NCBI RefSeq assembly: GCF_022682495.2
Contig: NC_071392.1
Span: forward strand, 105,204,896 to 105,268,895
Origin: Desmodus rotundus
Lineage: Eukaryota > Chordata > Mammalia > Chiroptera > Phyllostomidae
Direction: 5' to 3'
DNA: 64,000 nucleotides
Shown here in pieces: positions 21,205 through 32,654 of the stretch (within the stretch, counting starts at the first letter, position 1; every line of letters starts with the position of its first letter). The position numbers and the translations under genes are program-made. The notes beneath the pieces were generated by a model that searched no databases, had not been told where the DNA came from, and worked only from the letters and a program-made list of their open reading frames with translations.

Positions 21205-22250
21205 ATAGTTTTTAAATCACTTTTAATCTCTGTTACATCCATGTCCTTCTCCTCTTTTACTCTGTACTTTATTTACTCCATCCTTTTTCTTTTGTCGTGA
21301 TCCATCCTGTGAGGAGTCTGTCTCGTATTAATTTCATCCTAGACGCCAGCTTTTGGATCTGTTGCTCTTCCGCATTCTTCTCTTCTTCTTTAGTTCACCT
21401 ATTTGTTTTCAGAAGGTTTTCTCTTAGGAGTAGCTGAACCTTACTTTGGCCCTTACGATACTGAGCTGTCCCACATCTTCAGCGAGGTCCCTCCATCAGG
21501 GAGGCCCACAGCAGGGGCCCAGCAAACGGCCACGGCGTACACTGCCTGGGCTCCTGCCCCTGAACACAAGGCTCCATCTCTCCGAGACTGGATGCCTCCA
21601 CTCTGCCCTGCCTAGGACTGTGTTGAGAGGGGCTAATGGCGGGGCAGGGGTTGGGGGGGTGGGTTGCTGCCTGCTGCCTGCTCATCTGGCCTGCAAATAC
21701 CCAGCCTCCAGTACCCCCTGTGGCCTCGTCTTCCACACATCCCCCAATAAGGGTGGGAGTTCAGAGGTCTGCTCCTGGCCCTGTGATCCCAGGTGCCATG
21801 ATGAACTCCACCTTCCTTCCCCCAGGACAGCCGTGGGGCTTGAACGGTTTCACACTTGGCCTCGGTCTGAGCTGGCAAGCTTCTGTGTGCAGGGACCAGC
21901 CCGGTCCCCACAAGGGAGGGTGAGACATGGAGCTCTCAGCACACGCATGCAACCGACTCTGCACACAGCTGCACATACCAGTGTGAGCTGGGAGTTCCTG
22001 GCAATGAGGCTGTCCTCATTTGCTGGGTGAGGGGTTGGCACAGGGGCTGTGCCAAGGGTGCAGCTGGAGGCATAGATAAGCCTACTGGGGAGCTGCAGGA
22101 AGTCATAATGGGACATGGAAAAGGACTTGAAATTGGCACAAGGGTTTATTTACAGACCTAATATGCCAGGAAAAAGGCACTGAACCTGGCATGTTAGGTG
22201 CTAGATGCATTTTTGTTGCATGAATGGGTGGCTGAATGAATGAGTCAGGG
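21205..22250. other. No gene seen
   Basis: The AT-rich first 220 bp may be an L1 relic. 21420-22250 is GC-rich with long but motif-free ORFs on both strands (the longest, 21446-22030, is 194 codons). Confidence 0.5.
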
Positions 22251-22254
22251 CACC

Positions 22255-22355
22255 CAAGGTCTAACCCAGCTTCATTGCTGCACATTCTTAGGCAAGTTCC
22301 ATGCCCTTGCATGGCCTCAGTTTCCTCGTCTATAAAACAGGAGATGAGTGGATGC
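22255..22355 (+). repeat. MIR SINE fragment
   Basis: 'tggcctcagtttcctcgtct' then 'ataaaacaggagatgagtgg'. Confidence 0.7.
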
Positions 22356-22359
22356 TGTC

Positions 22360-22715
22360 TTTTCTAGGCCTCTTGGCTCTAGGCATCTGTTTCTAGCCTA
22401 GAAGCATTTCTGGAGTGGAAGCTCCGTCCGGGAGGGAAGCGTGGAGGGAGAGCCCTCAGGCACGCAGAGTTCCGGATGCCAGAGTCCTATAGACTCTCTG
22501 TTGTCAGACTAGTCACCGGAGTTCAAGAGACCTCAATGGGCTGCAATCAGCTGGTCGAGAGGGACCAGGCCCCTGGGCGGAGATGTCTTTGCTGTTGGCC
22601 AGGCATCTCTTGGAGAAGGCAAATAACAGGTTACTGCCTCCCCAGCCAAGAGCCCCTCTTCAGTCAGGATATCCAGTCTCTGGGGACTCACTTCTCACTG
22701 TCTGAGTCCCTATGG
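22360..22715. other. No gene or repeat seen
   Basis: Unremarkable sequence with a short plus ORF and no recognisable motif. Confidence 0.5.
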
Positions 22716-22717
22716 AG

Positions 22718-22868
22718 GCCATTATCTATCTAACCCATCCACCCATTTGTCTATCAATCCATCTGTCCATCCATCGATTCTTGTGTTTTTCTATTCATCC
22801 ATCCATCCATCCATCCATCCATCTACCCGTCCATCCATCCCTCCATGCATTCATACATTCATTCAACA
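22718..22868. repeat. (ATCC)n microsatellite
   Basis: A perfect core of ATCC units at about 22797-22822 within imperfect CATC/TTCA tetramers. Confidence 0.95.
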
Positions 22869-22869
22869 A

Positions 22870-23260
22870 ACACTGGATGTAGTAGGCCACACTCTACTAT
22901 TAAATAATGAATCAAAAATAAGGTCTCTGCCCACAGCAAGCTCACAGACTAGTGGGAGAGATAGAGACAAGCAAAGAGATGATGACAGCATAGTTAGCGG
23001 CAAGTGCGGGGCACAGAGGATGATGAGAGAGGAGGACCTAATCCAGCCTGGGAGGTGGGAGAGGAGACTTCGGAAGTCTTATTGGAGAAGATGACATCTG
23101 AGTTGTCTTGAAGCAAGAGTAGGAGTTGTCCAGGTGAAAAGGCAATTAAATCAGAGGGGCAGAGGACAAAGGCCTGGAGAGAGCAGGAGAGCAGGTGCTG
23201 CTTGGGGAGCTGTGAGTAGCTGGTTTGCATGAAGGCTGGAGACCCAGGTGAGAGGTGGGG
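22870..23260 (+). repeat. Ancient interspersed repeat
   Basis: 'agctcacagactagtgggag', 'agatagagacaagcaaagag' and 'ggcagaggacaaaggcctgg' follow the order of the 8530 family. Confidence 0.55.
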
Positions 23261-23399
23261 AGAGGTGAGGCTGCAGAGTCCTGGCTGCGTGAGTTGGGGA
23301 GGACATTTGTGGCTGGGGGTGGGAATAGGGTCAGAGGCCTTGGGACACCCAGGGACTATCTGAAGATGTAGAGAATCTCTGGGACAGGCACCAGCACGC

Positions 23400-23530
23400 C
23401 AGTTTCTTCCTTCCCCTCTACTCCTGAGTGGCGTTAGACAAGTCACATCACCTCTCTGGGCTCAGTTCCCCCGGTGTGACATGACACGGTTGACCTCTGT
23501 GCCTCTTGGGACTCTTCCAGCTCTAAGGGA
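23400..23530 (+). repeat. MIR SINE fragment
   Basis: 'cgttagacaagtcacatcac' followed by 'ctctctgggctcagttcccc'. Confidence 0.65.
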
Positions 23531-23534
23531 GTCC

Positions 23535-24000
23535 CTGAGTCACATGTGGTCAGCAAAACCGATACCCACGTGGACATCTGGCCTGGCTTGAGGAGAGTTA
23601 ATCGTTCCCAGTCCCTATGTGTGTGTGGGAGGGGGGCGGGAGGGCTTGGTTAGGAGACGCTGCTTAGGGGCCACCCCTGTGGGGCTCCCAGTCACGGGGT
23701 GGCAGGAAGAGTTAAGAAGGGAGTGAGTCACCGATCAGTCATCAGCTTGGGCCCCAGGGTCCCCAGGTGGAGGAGGGGAGCTCCACTTGTATTCCTTGCT
23801 GTCACCACAGCCCCCCTTCTCAAGACAGAAGACCCTCATTCAGAACAAAAATCCCATATGAAACTCCAATATTTAAAAAGGCCCAAGGGAGATTGCTTGG
23901 GGTGAGGCAGAGGGTGGAGGTGGAGGCCCCCAGCTGGGCTCTGGCTCTCTCCCGCTGCGAGGCCCTAAGGAGCCACTTTGAGTCCAAGAGTCCAAATGCC
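23535..24000. other. No gene or clear repeat seen
   Basis: Unique-looking sequence with a G-rich stretch at about 23620-23645. Confidence 0.5.
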
Positions 24001-24095
24001 CTCACTCCTCAGGAGGAGAGACTGAGCCCTGAGTGGGAAGGGACTGACCCGAGGTCACATAGCACGTTGACTATCCCTCTCCTCTCCTGGGCTCC
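24000..24095 (-). repeat. MIR SINE fragment
   Basis: 'gaggagagactgagccctga' then 'gacccgaggtcacatagcac'. Confidence 0.6.
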
Positions 24096-24374
24096 GACAC
24101 TGCCCTTCCCCAGCTGTGGAGGACGGAGAATTAAGCGAGCGCCTGCTCCATCTTCCCCTTTTTCTGCGGGCCTCCCTCCCCCCAAGAAAGCTATGTGTCC
24201 CCTGTGACCATGCCCCTCGGCTCAGACACATGCCACCTCCTCAGTGGCACCATAAGAGGCGTGGGCTAAAGCTGTGTTCTGCCCTGTGCAAGACCCAGCC
24301 GGGTTTGCCTCCATCTCTGGGCCTGTCTCCCCAGCTCTGCAGAGGGGACGGCCAGGAAACTAGAAATAGCTGCA

Positions 24375-24598
24375 TTCAAGGGGGGCTTACTGTGTGCCAT
24401 GGATGTGTATAATCTTCAGCCCCTCTGAGTGTTTTTATTGTCCTCATTTCACAGATAGGGAAAGTAAGGCACCAAGAAGTTAAATAGCTTGCCTAAAGTC
24501 ACATGAGCAATAGGAAGTGGAGCTGGGATTTGAACCCAGGCAGCTGGTGCCCGAGTCCCTGCTCTCACCCACTGTACCATATTGCCTCTTAGGTGATG
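24375..24598 (-). repeat. MIR SINE
   Basis: 'cttactgtgtgccatggatg', 'cctcatttcacagataggga', 'tttgaacccaggcagctggt' and 'cactgtaccatattgcctct'. Full length. Confidence 0.9.
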
Positions 24599-24659
24599 GC
24601 CTGCAAACACCCTCCAGTTCCTACCATCTGGGGCTCAGACAGTAAGAAAGAAGTGGTTC

Positions 24660-24800
24660 GGAGGGAAGGGCAAGACTCACCCCTTGGCTTTGTCACTCAC
24701 CGTGTGACCGTGGGCGAGTGACTTTACCTCTCTGAGCCTCAGTTTCCAAGCGGGGTGGTTGTAAGCATTAAACGGCTGGGGCCTGGTTACATCCAGGAGA
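24660..24800 (+). repeat. MIR SINE
   Basis: 'gtgtgaccgtgggcgagtga', 'ctttacctctctgagcctca' and 'gtttccaagcggggtggttg'. Confidence 0.75.
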
Positions 24801-24804
24801 TAGT

Positions 24805-25635
24805 ACACGTACCGTGATTGACATTTCTTCTGGCTCCCCCCATGGCCCCTTGCAGCCACTCTCTTTGACTGGAGAGGAGGTGAGGGCCATAGCTGAGATG
24901 TTCCCTTCCATCTCCAAGCTATCTGGCTCTGTCTCCACTTGTTCCGCCAACCCCCGAACCTCTCAGAAAGGAGCAACAGGGTAGGCTCCAGCCACACCCT
25001 CCCCCTGGGCTCAGAGCCTAAGCCCTGTCCCCTTAGAGCCAGTTTACCCTCGGACACCCAGCAGGCATGTGGGCTGCCTGGGCTGCCCAGGCTGCAGTGA
25101 GGGGCTGATAGACCAGCTTTCAGGAGCCCAAGTGGGGGCAAGTGGGACCAGGAGGCCCCCATGACCGAACTCACCATCCCCACCGGCCTCAGAGGAAACA
25201 CCTTATTACTGGCAGCCCGGCCAGGCAGAGGGGGCGGAAGCGGCCATGTCAGACGAAACCACACAGGGTCAGCCAAACCTCTGCCCTTGAGGCCAGTGGC
25301 CCACGGACTCACCACAAGAGGCTGGCTCACTGGGTGTTTACGGAAACGCTGGCCCTGGAGCTGCCCCAGCTGCTGGGCTGGGATCCCCTGAGGCAGCCCC
25401 AGGCCTCAGAGTGCCAGCTTGGCAGGGGACACCAAGGGCTGCAGCTGGGGCCTTGTTTTCCTCCACAGCCCACCTGTGGAGTAGAAAGTTGAGGAGTCCA
25501 GAAGTGAGGGGCACTGGAGATGGGCAAGGCCTTCCTGCCAGCCCTGGGCACCCTGGAGCCCTGCAGGGTGCCAGCCCTTTCTGAACACCCCTGGAAAGTG
25601 GCATCAACTCAGGAGAGGCATGGAAATCAAGTGCA
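24805..25635. other. No gene seen
   Basis: GC-rich. A 217-codon minus ORF (24677-25330) and shorter ones overlap on both strands. Their composition is Pro/Ser/Gly-rich and motif-free, as expected of random GC-rich DNA. Confidence 0.5.
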
Positions 25636-25639
25636 GCCT

Positions 25640-25860
25640 GTGTCCAGATGGCCAAGGTTCAAATCCCGGCTGTGCCCCTCACTGGCTATAAAACTCTGGG
25701 AAATCTACTTAACTTTTCTGTTCCTCAGTTTCCCCATCTGAAAAATGAAGATGGTGATAAAAGTATATACTTCCCAGGGATGTTGATATAAGTACATGAC
25801 TTAATATTTGCTAAGGGCTTAGAATAGCTGCTATCACATACTAAGTGTTTGCTACAGAAA
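25640..25860 (+). repeat. MIR SINE
   Basis: 'ggttcaaatcccggctgtgc', 'ctgttcctcagtttccccat', 'ctaagggcttagaatagctg'. Full length. Confidence 0.88.
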
Positions 25861-26184
25861 TGTGTTCAAACTGAGCCTCTAGACCAGGAGGAGGAGCTGA
25901 GGTTATGGAGCTAAATTGGGTTTAGATTCTGCTCCGGGGAGCTTTATAGTCAAGGTTCTGGCCATACCCTGGAGCTGTGGGAGCATCTACCTAACTGTAG
26001 TCACAGCGACAACTAATTGGTGAACGTCTGCCTGTCCAGTCTCTCTGGGACCACACGAGTCCCTTCACTGCCCTATCCCGGAGCGCAGCATAGAGACCGA
26101 CACCAAGTGGGTGTTCCCACCTGGCTGTCCAGTGAGTATGAGACTGCCTGATGCTTTCTGGGCCCTGATTGCATTGCAAGCCCC

Positions 26185-26400
26185 GAGCCCAGAGCTTTGC
26201 GTGCATGGTTCCTTCCACCGCCTCTGAACCCCCAATGGAGGAGGTCGTTGCATTCTTTCTATGTTCAGAGAAGCAAACTGAGGCCACGGAGACCAGCCCA
26301 AGGTCCTGTAGCTGGTACATGGCCGGGCTGGGATGGAATCCATTTCTGTCAAAGTTCAAAGCCCGCATTTTTAACACTAAGCTAATTGCACAGCCTGCCC
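26185..26400 (-). repeat. MIR SINE
   Basis: 'agaagcaaactgaggccacg', 'cccaaggtcctgtagctggt' and 'cgcatttttaacactaagct'. Confidence 0.8.
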
Positions 26401-26439
26401 CCTTCTCAGGCCTGGGAGTTCAGAGCTGTACCCAGCCCA

Positions 26440-26760
26440 GCCTGAGAAGATCCAGAAGGATCTTGAAGGAGGGAGGACATTCCAGGCAGAGGGACCAGTC
26501 TGGGGAAGGCAGAGAGGCAAGGCCAGCCCCTGCACGAGTCTCTGCAGCAGGACCTGTTTGTGGAATAGCGACGACTGTGGTGTGTGGGGCTCTGGCGTGT
26601 GACCGCAGGTAAGGCTGGGGGATGACTGCAAACAGCCCTGAGAGCCAGGAAAGGTTTAGACAGTCCTGGGAGGGAGCGAGTGGTAAGATCCCCTGGACAG
26701 TCCCGAGCCCCGCCTGCACGGAGCCAGATAAACGAGCAGTCCAGGGGTCAGGATGGAAGG
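26440..26760 (+). repeat. Ancient interspersed repeat
   Basis: 'ggaggacattccaggcagag' and 'ggaaggcagagaggcaaggc' recall the 8530 family. Confidence 0.45.
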
Positions 26761-26893
26761 TGCGTTACAAAAGGAGGAGGTGGGAGGCAGGGGGAAAACT
26801 CATGTGTACAAGTAACAAAACTCAGCATCATTCCTGGTGAGGAACTATCTCCCCCCAAAGCAAAACTTGCCCTGCGTTCCACTTCATCCAAAG

Positions 26894-26895
<2 letters not shown>

Positions 26896-26930
<35 letters not shown>
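26896..26930. repeat. (GT)n microsatellite
   Basis: About 17 uninterrupted TG units. Confidence 0.97.
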
Positions 26931-26931
<1 letters not shown>

Positions 26932-27099
26932 TCACACGTGTTTCCTGGGCATGCAACAGCCAGACTCAGAGTCCTTGGAGCCCAGTCAGTGGGTGGGGAC
27001 ACAGAAGGTAAGAGCGACGGGGGTCAGGTGCTCACAGGGCCTCAGCAGCCAAGCCTTCACCCCCCAGCTCACCTGCGATCCATACAAATGGGAGTGCGG

Positions 27100-27265
27100 A
27101 TCTCAGACCTGCCATATATTTGGGCTGTGACCCTGGCCTTAGGGTGTTCCTCGTTCGAAACATAGAAACAATAATAAACGGGAGGGCTGTTGTGAGGATT
27201 GATTGAGACCTTGACTGTGAAGCATGGAGCGCAGTGCCAGTTCCAATGAATGCTCAGTCAATGTG
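27100..27265 (+). repeat. MIR SINE 3' part
   Basis: 'gggctgttgtgaggattgat', 'agcatggagcgcagtgccag' and 'aatgctcagtcaatg'. Confidence 0.7.
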
Positions 27266-27269
27266 AGCT

Positions 27270-27570
27270 CAAGGCCGCTGTCGCAGCCTGAAGGCAGAGG
27301 CCACTGTGGCCCCTGGGGGAGCTCAGAAGCCTCTTGCAGTGGCCTGGAAGAGGCAAGAGCGCATCTGGGCCGTCCCCCTGTCCCCAGGTGCCTGGGACCT
27401 GTCCCAGCGCAGGGATGTCAGCCTGCCTACATGGGCCCTGGGGCCCATGGACCCAGCCATCTGTCTGCACCCCTCGTGCCAAGGGTGGCAAGAGGCGGAA
27501 GGCGCCATGTTCTGGGCTCTGTGGTGTGGGTTGTGGGGTTAGACCACCGTGGCCCACCCCCCTGCCCCCC
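27270..27570. other. No gene or repeat seen
   Basis: GC-rich with overlapping ORFs in several frames. No motif seen. Confidence 0.5.
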
Positions 27571-27579
27571 TCTCCAGCC

Positions 27580-27740
27580 CTCCCTAACAGTGCATCCTTG
27601 GATGAGTTGCTTAATGTTCCAGTGCCTCCTTTTCCTCATTTGCAAAATGGGCCTAATCACAGTTCCTACCTCCCGGGGTCACGGGGTGCCCCGCTTAGTG
27701 CTCAGCAGATACCAGCAATCACAGTTTTAACACCACTACA
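27580..27740 (+). repeat. MIR SINE
   Basis: 'cttggatgagttgcttaatg', 'tttcctcatttgcaaaatgg' and 'agtgctcagcagataccagc'. Confidence 0.8.
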
Positions 27741-27884
27741 GAGAGCAGGGGCTCCAGGACAGGGAAAGTAATGAAGTTCATAGTTATTAAATACTGTGAG
27801 GAGGAAGAAGTTGTGACAAGGCGGGGCAAGGGGGTGGAAGCCATGGAGAGAGACCCAGGGTCAGGGCCCAGCCTACCGGTGCAA

Positions 27885-28300
27885 AGCAGCCAGTAAGAAT
27901 AATAGTAATAAAAGAAGGAGCTCCTACCCTTTGCGACAGCATGGATGCAACTGGAGAGCATTGTGCTAAGTGAAATAAGCCAGGTGGTGAAACACAAATA
28001 CTATAGGATCTCACCTATAAGTGGAAGCTAATCAACAAAAACAAGCAAGCAAAATAGAACCAGAGACGTGGAAATAAAGAACAACGTGACAGTGACCAGA
28101 AGGGAGGAAAATGGGGGAGAGAAAGGAAAGGGTGAAGTCAAGGAACATATATGAAGGACCCATGGACAAGGACAACGGGGGTGGGGCAGCGAGAGGATAG
28201 AGTGTGGGAAGCGGGGAGTGGGCGGGGCAGGGGAGAGTAATGGGGGGAAATGGGAACAACTGCAGCTGAACAACGATAACAAAAGAAGAATAGTAATCAT
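27885..28300 (+). repeat. L1 LINE 3' end (bat-type)
   Basis: 'gcgacagcatggatgcaact', 'gctaagtgaaataagccagg', 'actataggatctcacctata' and 'gaacaacgtgacagtgacca', ending in a GGGGAAATGGG-rich 3' UTR. The 3' UTR matches the antisense L1 at 48106-48346, so the two are the same bat L1 lineage. Confidence 0.88.
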
Positions 28301-28549
28301 ACCAGCATGTTTCAAAGAGCGAGCACTGAGCGTACACTAGACACGGCGCTAACATCTTTGCTAGAATATTTCATTTCCTTCCCAGGACAGTGCCAGGAGC
28401 AAGGCTGGGACTAGGGTGTGGCAGTAAGGTGACCGTAATTTAAGGAGGCGCTCACCCTTGGGCTCCTGCAAGTGCAGGGTCAGCATCTGGGAGCCAACCC
28501 CTCCTTAAATGTTGTACCCCGGGTATCTCGCTTGCTACGCCCTACTGTC

Positions 28550-28668
28550 AGGTCTGCTGTGAGGCTGGGACAGTCATTTTCCCCATTTGATAGATGTGAA
28601 AATCGAGGATTCACCAGGCTGGGCACCTGTCTAGTGCCACACAGCTAGGAAGGAAGAGGCAGATGCCA
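28550..28668 (-). repeat. MIR SINE
   Basis: 'cattttccccatttgataga', then 'tagtgccacacagctaggaa'. Confidence 0.75.
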
Positions 28669-28669
28669 G

Positions 28670-29125
28670 GTGTTGTTTTCACCCCGAGGAGCAGCCTTCC
28701 AGCCTCAGGACGGAAGGTCCCCGTCTGCCTCCCTGGAGGCCCAGCGACCAGGAGAGCCGTCCTCCTCTCTGGTTGGCAGGGCGGAAGCCTGGAGGTTTCT
28801 CCCTACATTGCTGGGTGTTAAGTCTGGGGACCCAGGCTTCCGGCATCAGCCATCACGCTCCCCAGAAGGAATCTCTACTCATAACAAACCCCAAAGGTCA
28901 CCGTCTAGGAAAGAGCATTCCGTCTCCACCCCAGGGCAGGAGAGAGGGCCTCGCCTTCATGGAGACCACCCTGGTGTCCAGATGGGGATGTCCTGCTTCT
29001 GGTCAGCCTGTGAACCCCTCCTTCTCCTCTGGGTGTCCTCTGTGGGTGGTGCCTTGGGGAGCCAGGTGGAGAGAGAGGATGAATGGGCATCTCAGTGGAA
29101 GGAGCCCCTAGAGAGTCTTAGTTCA
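28670..29125. other. No gene seen
   Basis: Covered by a 202-codon plus ORF (28670-29278) whose last part runs into a MIR, which argues against a real gene. No motif is visible. Confidence 0.55.
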
Positions 29126-29134
29126 GCAAAGGGT

Positions 29135-29312
29135 GGGCTCTGGGTCAGCCTGCCTGAGCTCAGATTCCCCTTTCGCAGCCTCCTAGCTGTGTGGCCTTGG
29201 GCAAGTTACTTTACCTTTCTGTGCCTCCGTTTCCTCTTCTGTAAAATGGGGATGATAATAACAGTACCTACTCCATAGAGTTGTCATGAGGATTAAATGA
29301 GATCCACTCATT
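29135..29312 (+). repeat. MIR SINE
   Basis: 'tagctgtgtggccttgggca', 'ctgtgcctccgtttcctctt', 'gttgtcatgaggattaaatg'. One of the best preserved in the window. Confidence 0.93.
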
Positions 29313-29592
29313 CAACAGCTGTTTACTGAAGGCCTACCAACTTCTGAGCAGTGAGCAATCAGGCGATAAGTAGAAGATGAAACCCTCCGCCTTCACGTTT
29401 TAGAAGAGGAAAATTGTGACGAAGACTTTTTACTTTAGAAAATGGTGGCACCAAAAAAGAAAAAAAAAGAAGAAGCAAATATAGTCAAACATTAACAGTT
29501 GTTAAGCCTAGGGGGAGGGCAGATGGCAAGTGGTTGTTCATTATATGTTTTCTATGATTTTTTGGTATGTTTTAAATATTTGATAAATGAGA

Positions 29593-29721
29593 CGAAGAAA
29601 GGAAGAAAGAGAAGTGAGATGAAAGGAAGGAAGTAGGAAAAGAGGGAGGGAGAAAGGGAGGGAGGGAGGGAGGAAGGAGGGAGGGAGGAGGGAGGGAGGG
29701 AGGAAAGGAGGGAGGGAGGAA
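29593..29721. repeat. Polypurine GGAA/GGGA tract
   Basis: About 130 bp with almost only A and G on the plus strand, mostly GGGA and GGAA tetramers. It can form mirror-repeat triplex structures. Confidence 0.95.
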
Positions 29722-29724
29722 TCT

Positions 29725-29900
29725 ACCCTTTGGAAACTTACAAGTGGGTGAATAGACAATAAACAAATGGGTAAAGCTTGCAGTATATCCCTTCACGCTA
29801 AGTACTTTGGAGAAAAACAGAGGGGGAAGCGCAAATGCCCAGGGCGATGGGGACGTTCCATTTTAAACTGAGCGGTCAGGGGAGGCGACCCCTGTGAGCA
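29725..29900 (+). repeat. Ancient interspersed repeat fragment
   Basis: 'aatagacaataaacaaatgg', 'taagtactttggagaaaaac' and 'ttttaaactgagcggtcagg' follow the 8530 family order. Confidence 0.6.
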
Positions 29901-29904
29901 GGGC

Positions 29905-31195
29905 TCAGGTGGCCTGGTGACTGGGCCTGGCTGCTCCCACAGTCTGTGTCCAACCCTCTCCGGGGAAGGAGTCACGGAAAGCCCCGAGTCCAGGACTCTC
30001 GGGGTCCTGAAATCGTAGAATTATGTGTGGCAGGTACCGATTTCAGTTCCAAGTTCAGATGGTCAGAGAAGGTAATCTACTTTGAGTTAATTTTTATAAA
30101 GGCATCCCATTTCCTACATGGGAAGAAAATTCATCCTGGTCAATTTGTTTGTGTTCTCCCATCTCTCTCTCTCACACACACACTCTTTCCCTGTGGTTGT
30201 GTCTCCTGGCTCGGACACACCATGTGACGTTTCATCTCTCGAGTCTTCCCCCCTCTACTCTTGGATTCCTCAAAGCTCTTGGGGTCACGTTGACCCACAG
30301 AATTAAAAATATGCTCACTCGTAGCTTTTTCTCTGGCTCTCTTCCCAGCCTTTCTGTTTGGGAGGACGGAAAGCGGGGAGGGGAAAGCTGTGCATCCGTC
30401 AGGGCCGGCTAGGTTAGGGTTTCGTAACAACCACGCCCAAACCTTGCTTCTCAGAGGGTCAGCCGCAGCCCCACCCTGTGTCTCCTCGCCCCAGGACCCA
30501 GGCTGCCGGAGCAGCCACCACCGAATGTTGTGCAGCAGAAGGACAGAGGGAACATTGTATCACGCCTTTCTCTGATTCATTAGGAATTAATATGCCCCAA
30601 GTCCCCTCTGGAATGGTTGTGTTTGGAATGAAACAGGGCTTTCGAAACCTAAAAACTCACTCTCTGCTTTTCCTGAAACATCCCTTCCCTGAGTCGGTAG
30701 ATGCTCCCCGGTCTCCCTGCCGGACAGGGGACAGAAAACACCAGGGACAAAGCACATGCAGCCTTAGATTGGAGTTGAGAACACGGGGTGGGAGACTCTG
30801 ACAGTCCCAGCTTTGCAAGATTGAATCCAATGGCACTTCCCATGCAGGAGTTGCCTCTGTCACAGTCTTCGAAGGTGGCCGTCAGCCTTGGCTTGTACCC
30901 TCCAGGGCCCAGGAGCTTGTCACATCCATGCCAGGCAGCCTGCTCCATGCTGGACCACCAGCTCAAATCATTCAAACGTCCTGCTTTATACAGTGAGCCA
31001 ACCTCCCCTCTCTCAGGGCCTTCCAGCCCAGAGTTTTCCTGGGAGAGCAGGGGTGCCGCCATCACCACAGCAGCCCTGGACGAAGGCTGAACTGGTGGCC
31101 AGCTTCGGGACCCTGAACTGCCCTGGGGGTCAAATGCATCATTACTGACGGGGGTGACTCCACCAAAATAGTCTCTGGGTCTCCGTTCCTGAGGC
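29905..31195. other. No gene seen
   Basis: About 1.3 kb of apparently single-copy DNA with a short CT/CA microsatellite at 30163-30183. No exon-like homology was recognised. Confidence 0.5.
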
Positions 31196-31199
31196 TTAT

Positions 31200-31440
31200 A
31201 AATAGTGGAAAAACTAAAGCCGTGGACTCGGGCCTGGGTTCAAATGCTGACATCCTGATGAGGCCCAGGGGCAAGTCTTACCTCTCTGACCCGTAGTTTT
31301 CCCACCTGTCCGATGGGAATAACAGTGACAAGAGCAGCAAGACCACCGCCTCCTGCGAGGGGCCGCTGTGCAAATCCAATGGGATAATATAACTAAACGC
31401 CCAACACATAATAGGTGCCTGGCACATAGTAGGTGCTCAA
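31200..31440 (+). repeat. MIR SINE
   Basis: 'gggcctgggttcaaatgctg', 'cctctctgacccgtagtttt' and 'taggtgcctggcacatagta'. Full length. Confidence 0.88.
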
Positions 31441-31565
31441 CTAGCCTGGGTTCGAATCCAGGCTGGCTCTTATGGTTTGTACGACCCGGGACCTAACTTT
31501 CTTGAGCCTTGGTTTCTGCCTCTCTCGGGGGAGTTCCTATAACTCACATCCCACAGGGTCTGGTC
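31441..31565 (+). repeat. MIR SINE, 5' half, in tandem with the previous copy
   Basis: 'gcctgggttcgaatccaggc', 'ggacctaactttcttgagcc' and 'ttggtttctgcctctctcgg'. Confidence 0.75.
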
Positions 31566-31579
31566 AGGATTCTTTAAGC

Positions 31580-31795
31580 TCATGTTTACTGATAATGGGC
31601 TGAATTCTTTACCAGAATTGGACAGTTAATCTGCTAACTATTAGGTAGACTATTTATAGGCACCCCAATGCTAGCAGTGGAGAGACTGGCACACAGAGGT
31701 TGAGGGCCTTACCCAGGTCCCAGGGCTGGTGAGGTGATGGAGCCAAGATTTGACTTCGGGCACTTAGCCTCCCCATGGACACTATGTCAAGGGCC
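31580..31795 (-). repeat. MIR SINE
   Basis: 'ggcacacagaggttgagggc', 'cccaggtcccagggctggtg' and 'ggagccaagatttgacttcg'. Confidence 0.75.
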
Positions 31796-31799
31796 TGGC

Positions 31800-32235
31800 A
31801 CACAGTGGGAGGTTTGAGCTGCTGGCCCTTGCCCTGCCCATCCCCCCAGGTAAGCACAGAGTAGGCCTGCCCCCACTATTTTCAGCCTTTGTTCCTGAGT
31901 GTCAGTCAGTTAAGAGGTTTCAGGCTGCAGGTAACAGAACACCCTGATCTTCCTGACTTTTTCGTGGGCAAGAAACCCAGAGGGTGGGTGATTCCAGAAC
32001 TGGTTAATTCAGAGGCTCAGTGCTGCCACCCAGGACCCAGACTGCAGCTCCAGCTCGCTCAGTGTGTGGCTTTAGCCTTTAGGCTGGGCAGCCTCATGGT
32101 CTCAGCAGGGCTGCCAACATTTCAGACATCACATCTTCACACAGCCACTTAAAGCGGAAGAAGCGGGGAACCACCTCCCTCACAGCCTTTTGAATTGGGG
32201 CAAGCTGAATCTCAGACCCCCCAGCAGCCTTTGTC
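31800..32235. other. No gene or clear repeat seen
   Basis: Mixed sequence. 'gtttcaggctgcaggtaaca' near 31917 may belong to an old repeat. Confidence 0.45.
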
Positions 32236-32239
32236 TCTT

Positions 32240-32650
32240 CAGCTGGAACTGGGACACAGTCTTATGGAAGATTGCTAGTGGTCACCAATCCCCGCCTTCT
32301 CTCTAGGACACACAGCTGGGTGATATGTCTCCGCCTCCTTTGCAGTTAGATGTGGCCACGTGACTGAGTCCTGGCCAATTGAGTGTGAGCAAAATTAATT
32401 GCACCATTTTCAGGCCTGACTTATAAAATCTCCTACCCACGATTCTGGCTCCCCCTCTGCCTGCTGAATGGAGAGGACGCTGAGGTCGAGGAAGGCCAAG
32501 TCACAAGACAGGAAGTGCCTCAGTCCCTCCAGGGCCATGCAGAGGAGAGACCTCCTGAACTTCTGGAGCTGTGAGGTGGGAGAGGACTGAACACCTGTGG
32601 TGTGAAGCCGCTGGCATCGTGCAGCTGTACTTGCTATAGCAGCTAGCAAG
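32240..32650 (+). repeat. Unnamed interspersed repeat, copy 1 of 4
   Basis: 'tagatgtggccacgtgactg', 'agtcctggccaattgagtgt', 'cctgacttataaaatctcct' and a final 'tatagcagctagc'. The same order appears at 50595-51000, 55120-55500 and 57345-57705. Confidence 0.65.
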
Positions 32651-32654
32651 AGTC

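Noticed and set aside
21446..22030. 194-codon plus-strand ORF
   Set aside because: Overlaps ORFs of similar length on the other strand. No domain, and low-complexity composition.
22718..22868. CRISPR-like repeat array
   Set aside because: It is a simple ATCC microsatellite without spacers, in a mammalian genome.
24677..25330. 217-codon minus-strand ORF
   Set aside because: GC-rich DNA gives long chance ORFs. Several frames are open at once, the composition is Pro/Ser/Gly-rich, no motif is visible and its 3' end lies in a MIR.
28670..29278. 202-codon plus-strand ORF
   Set aside because: The last third runs into a well-preserved MIR and no protein family is recognisable.
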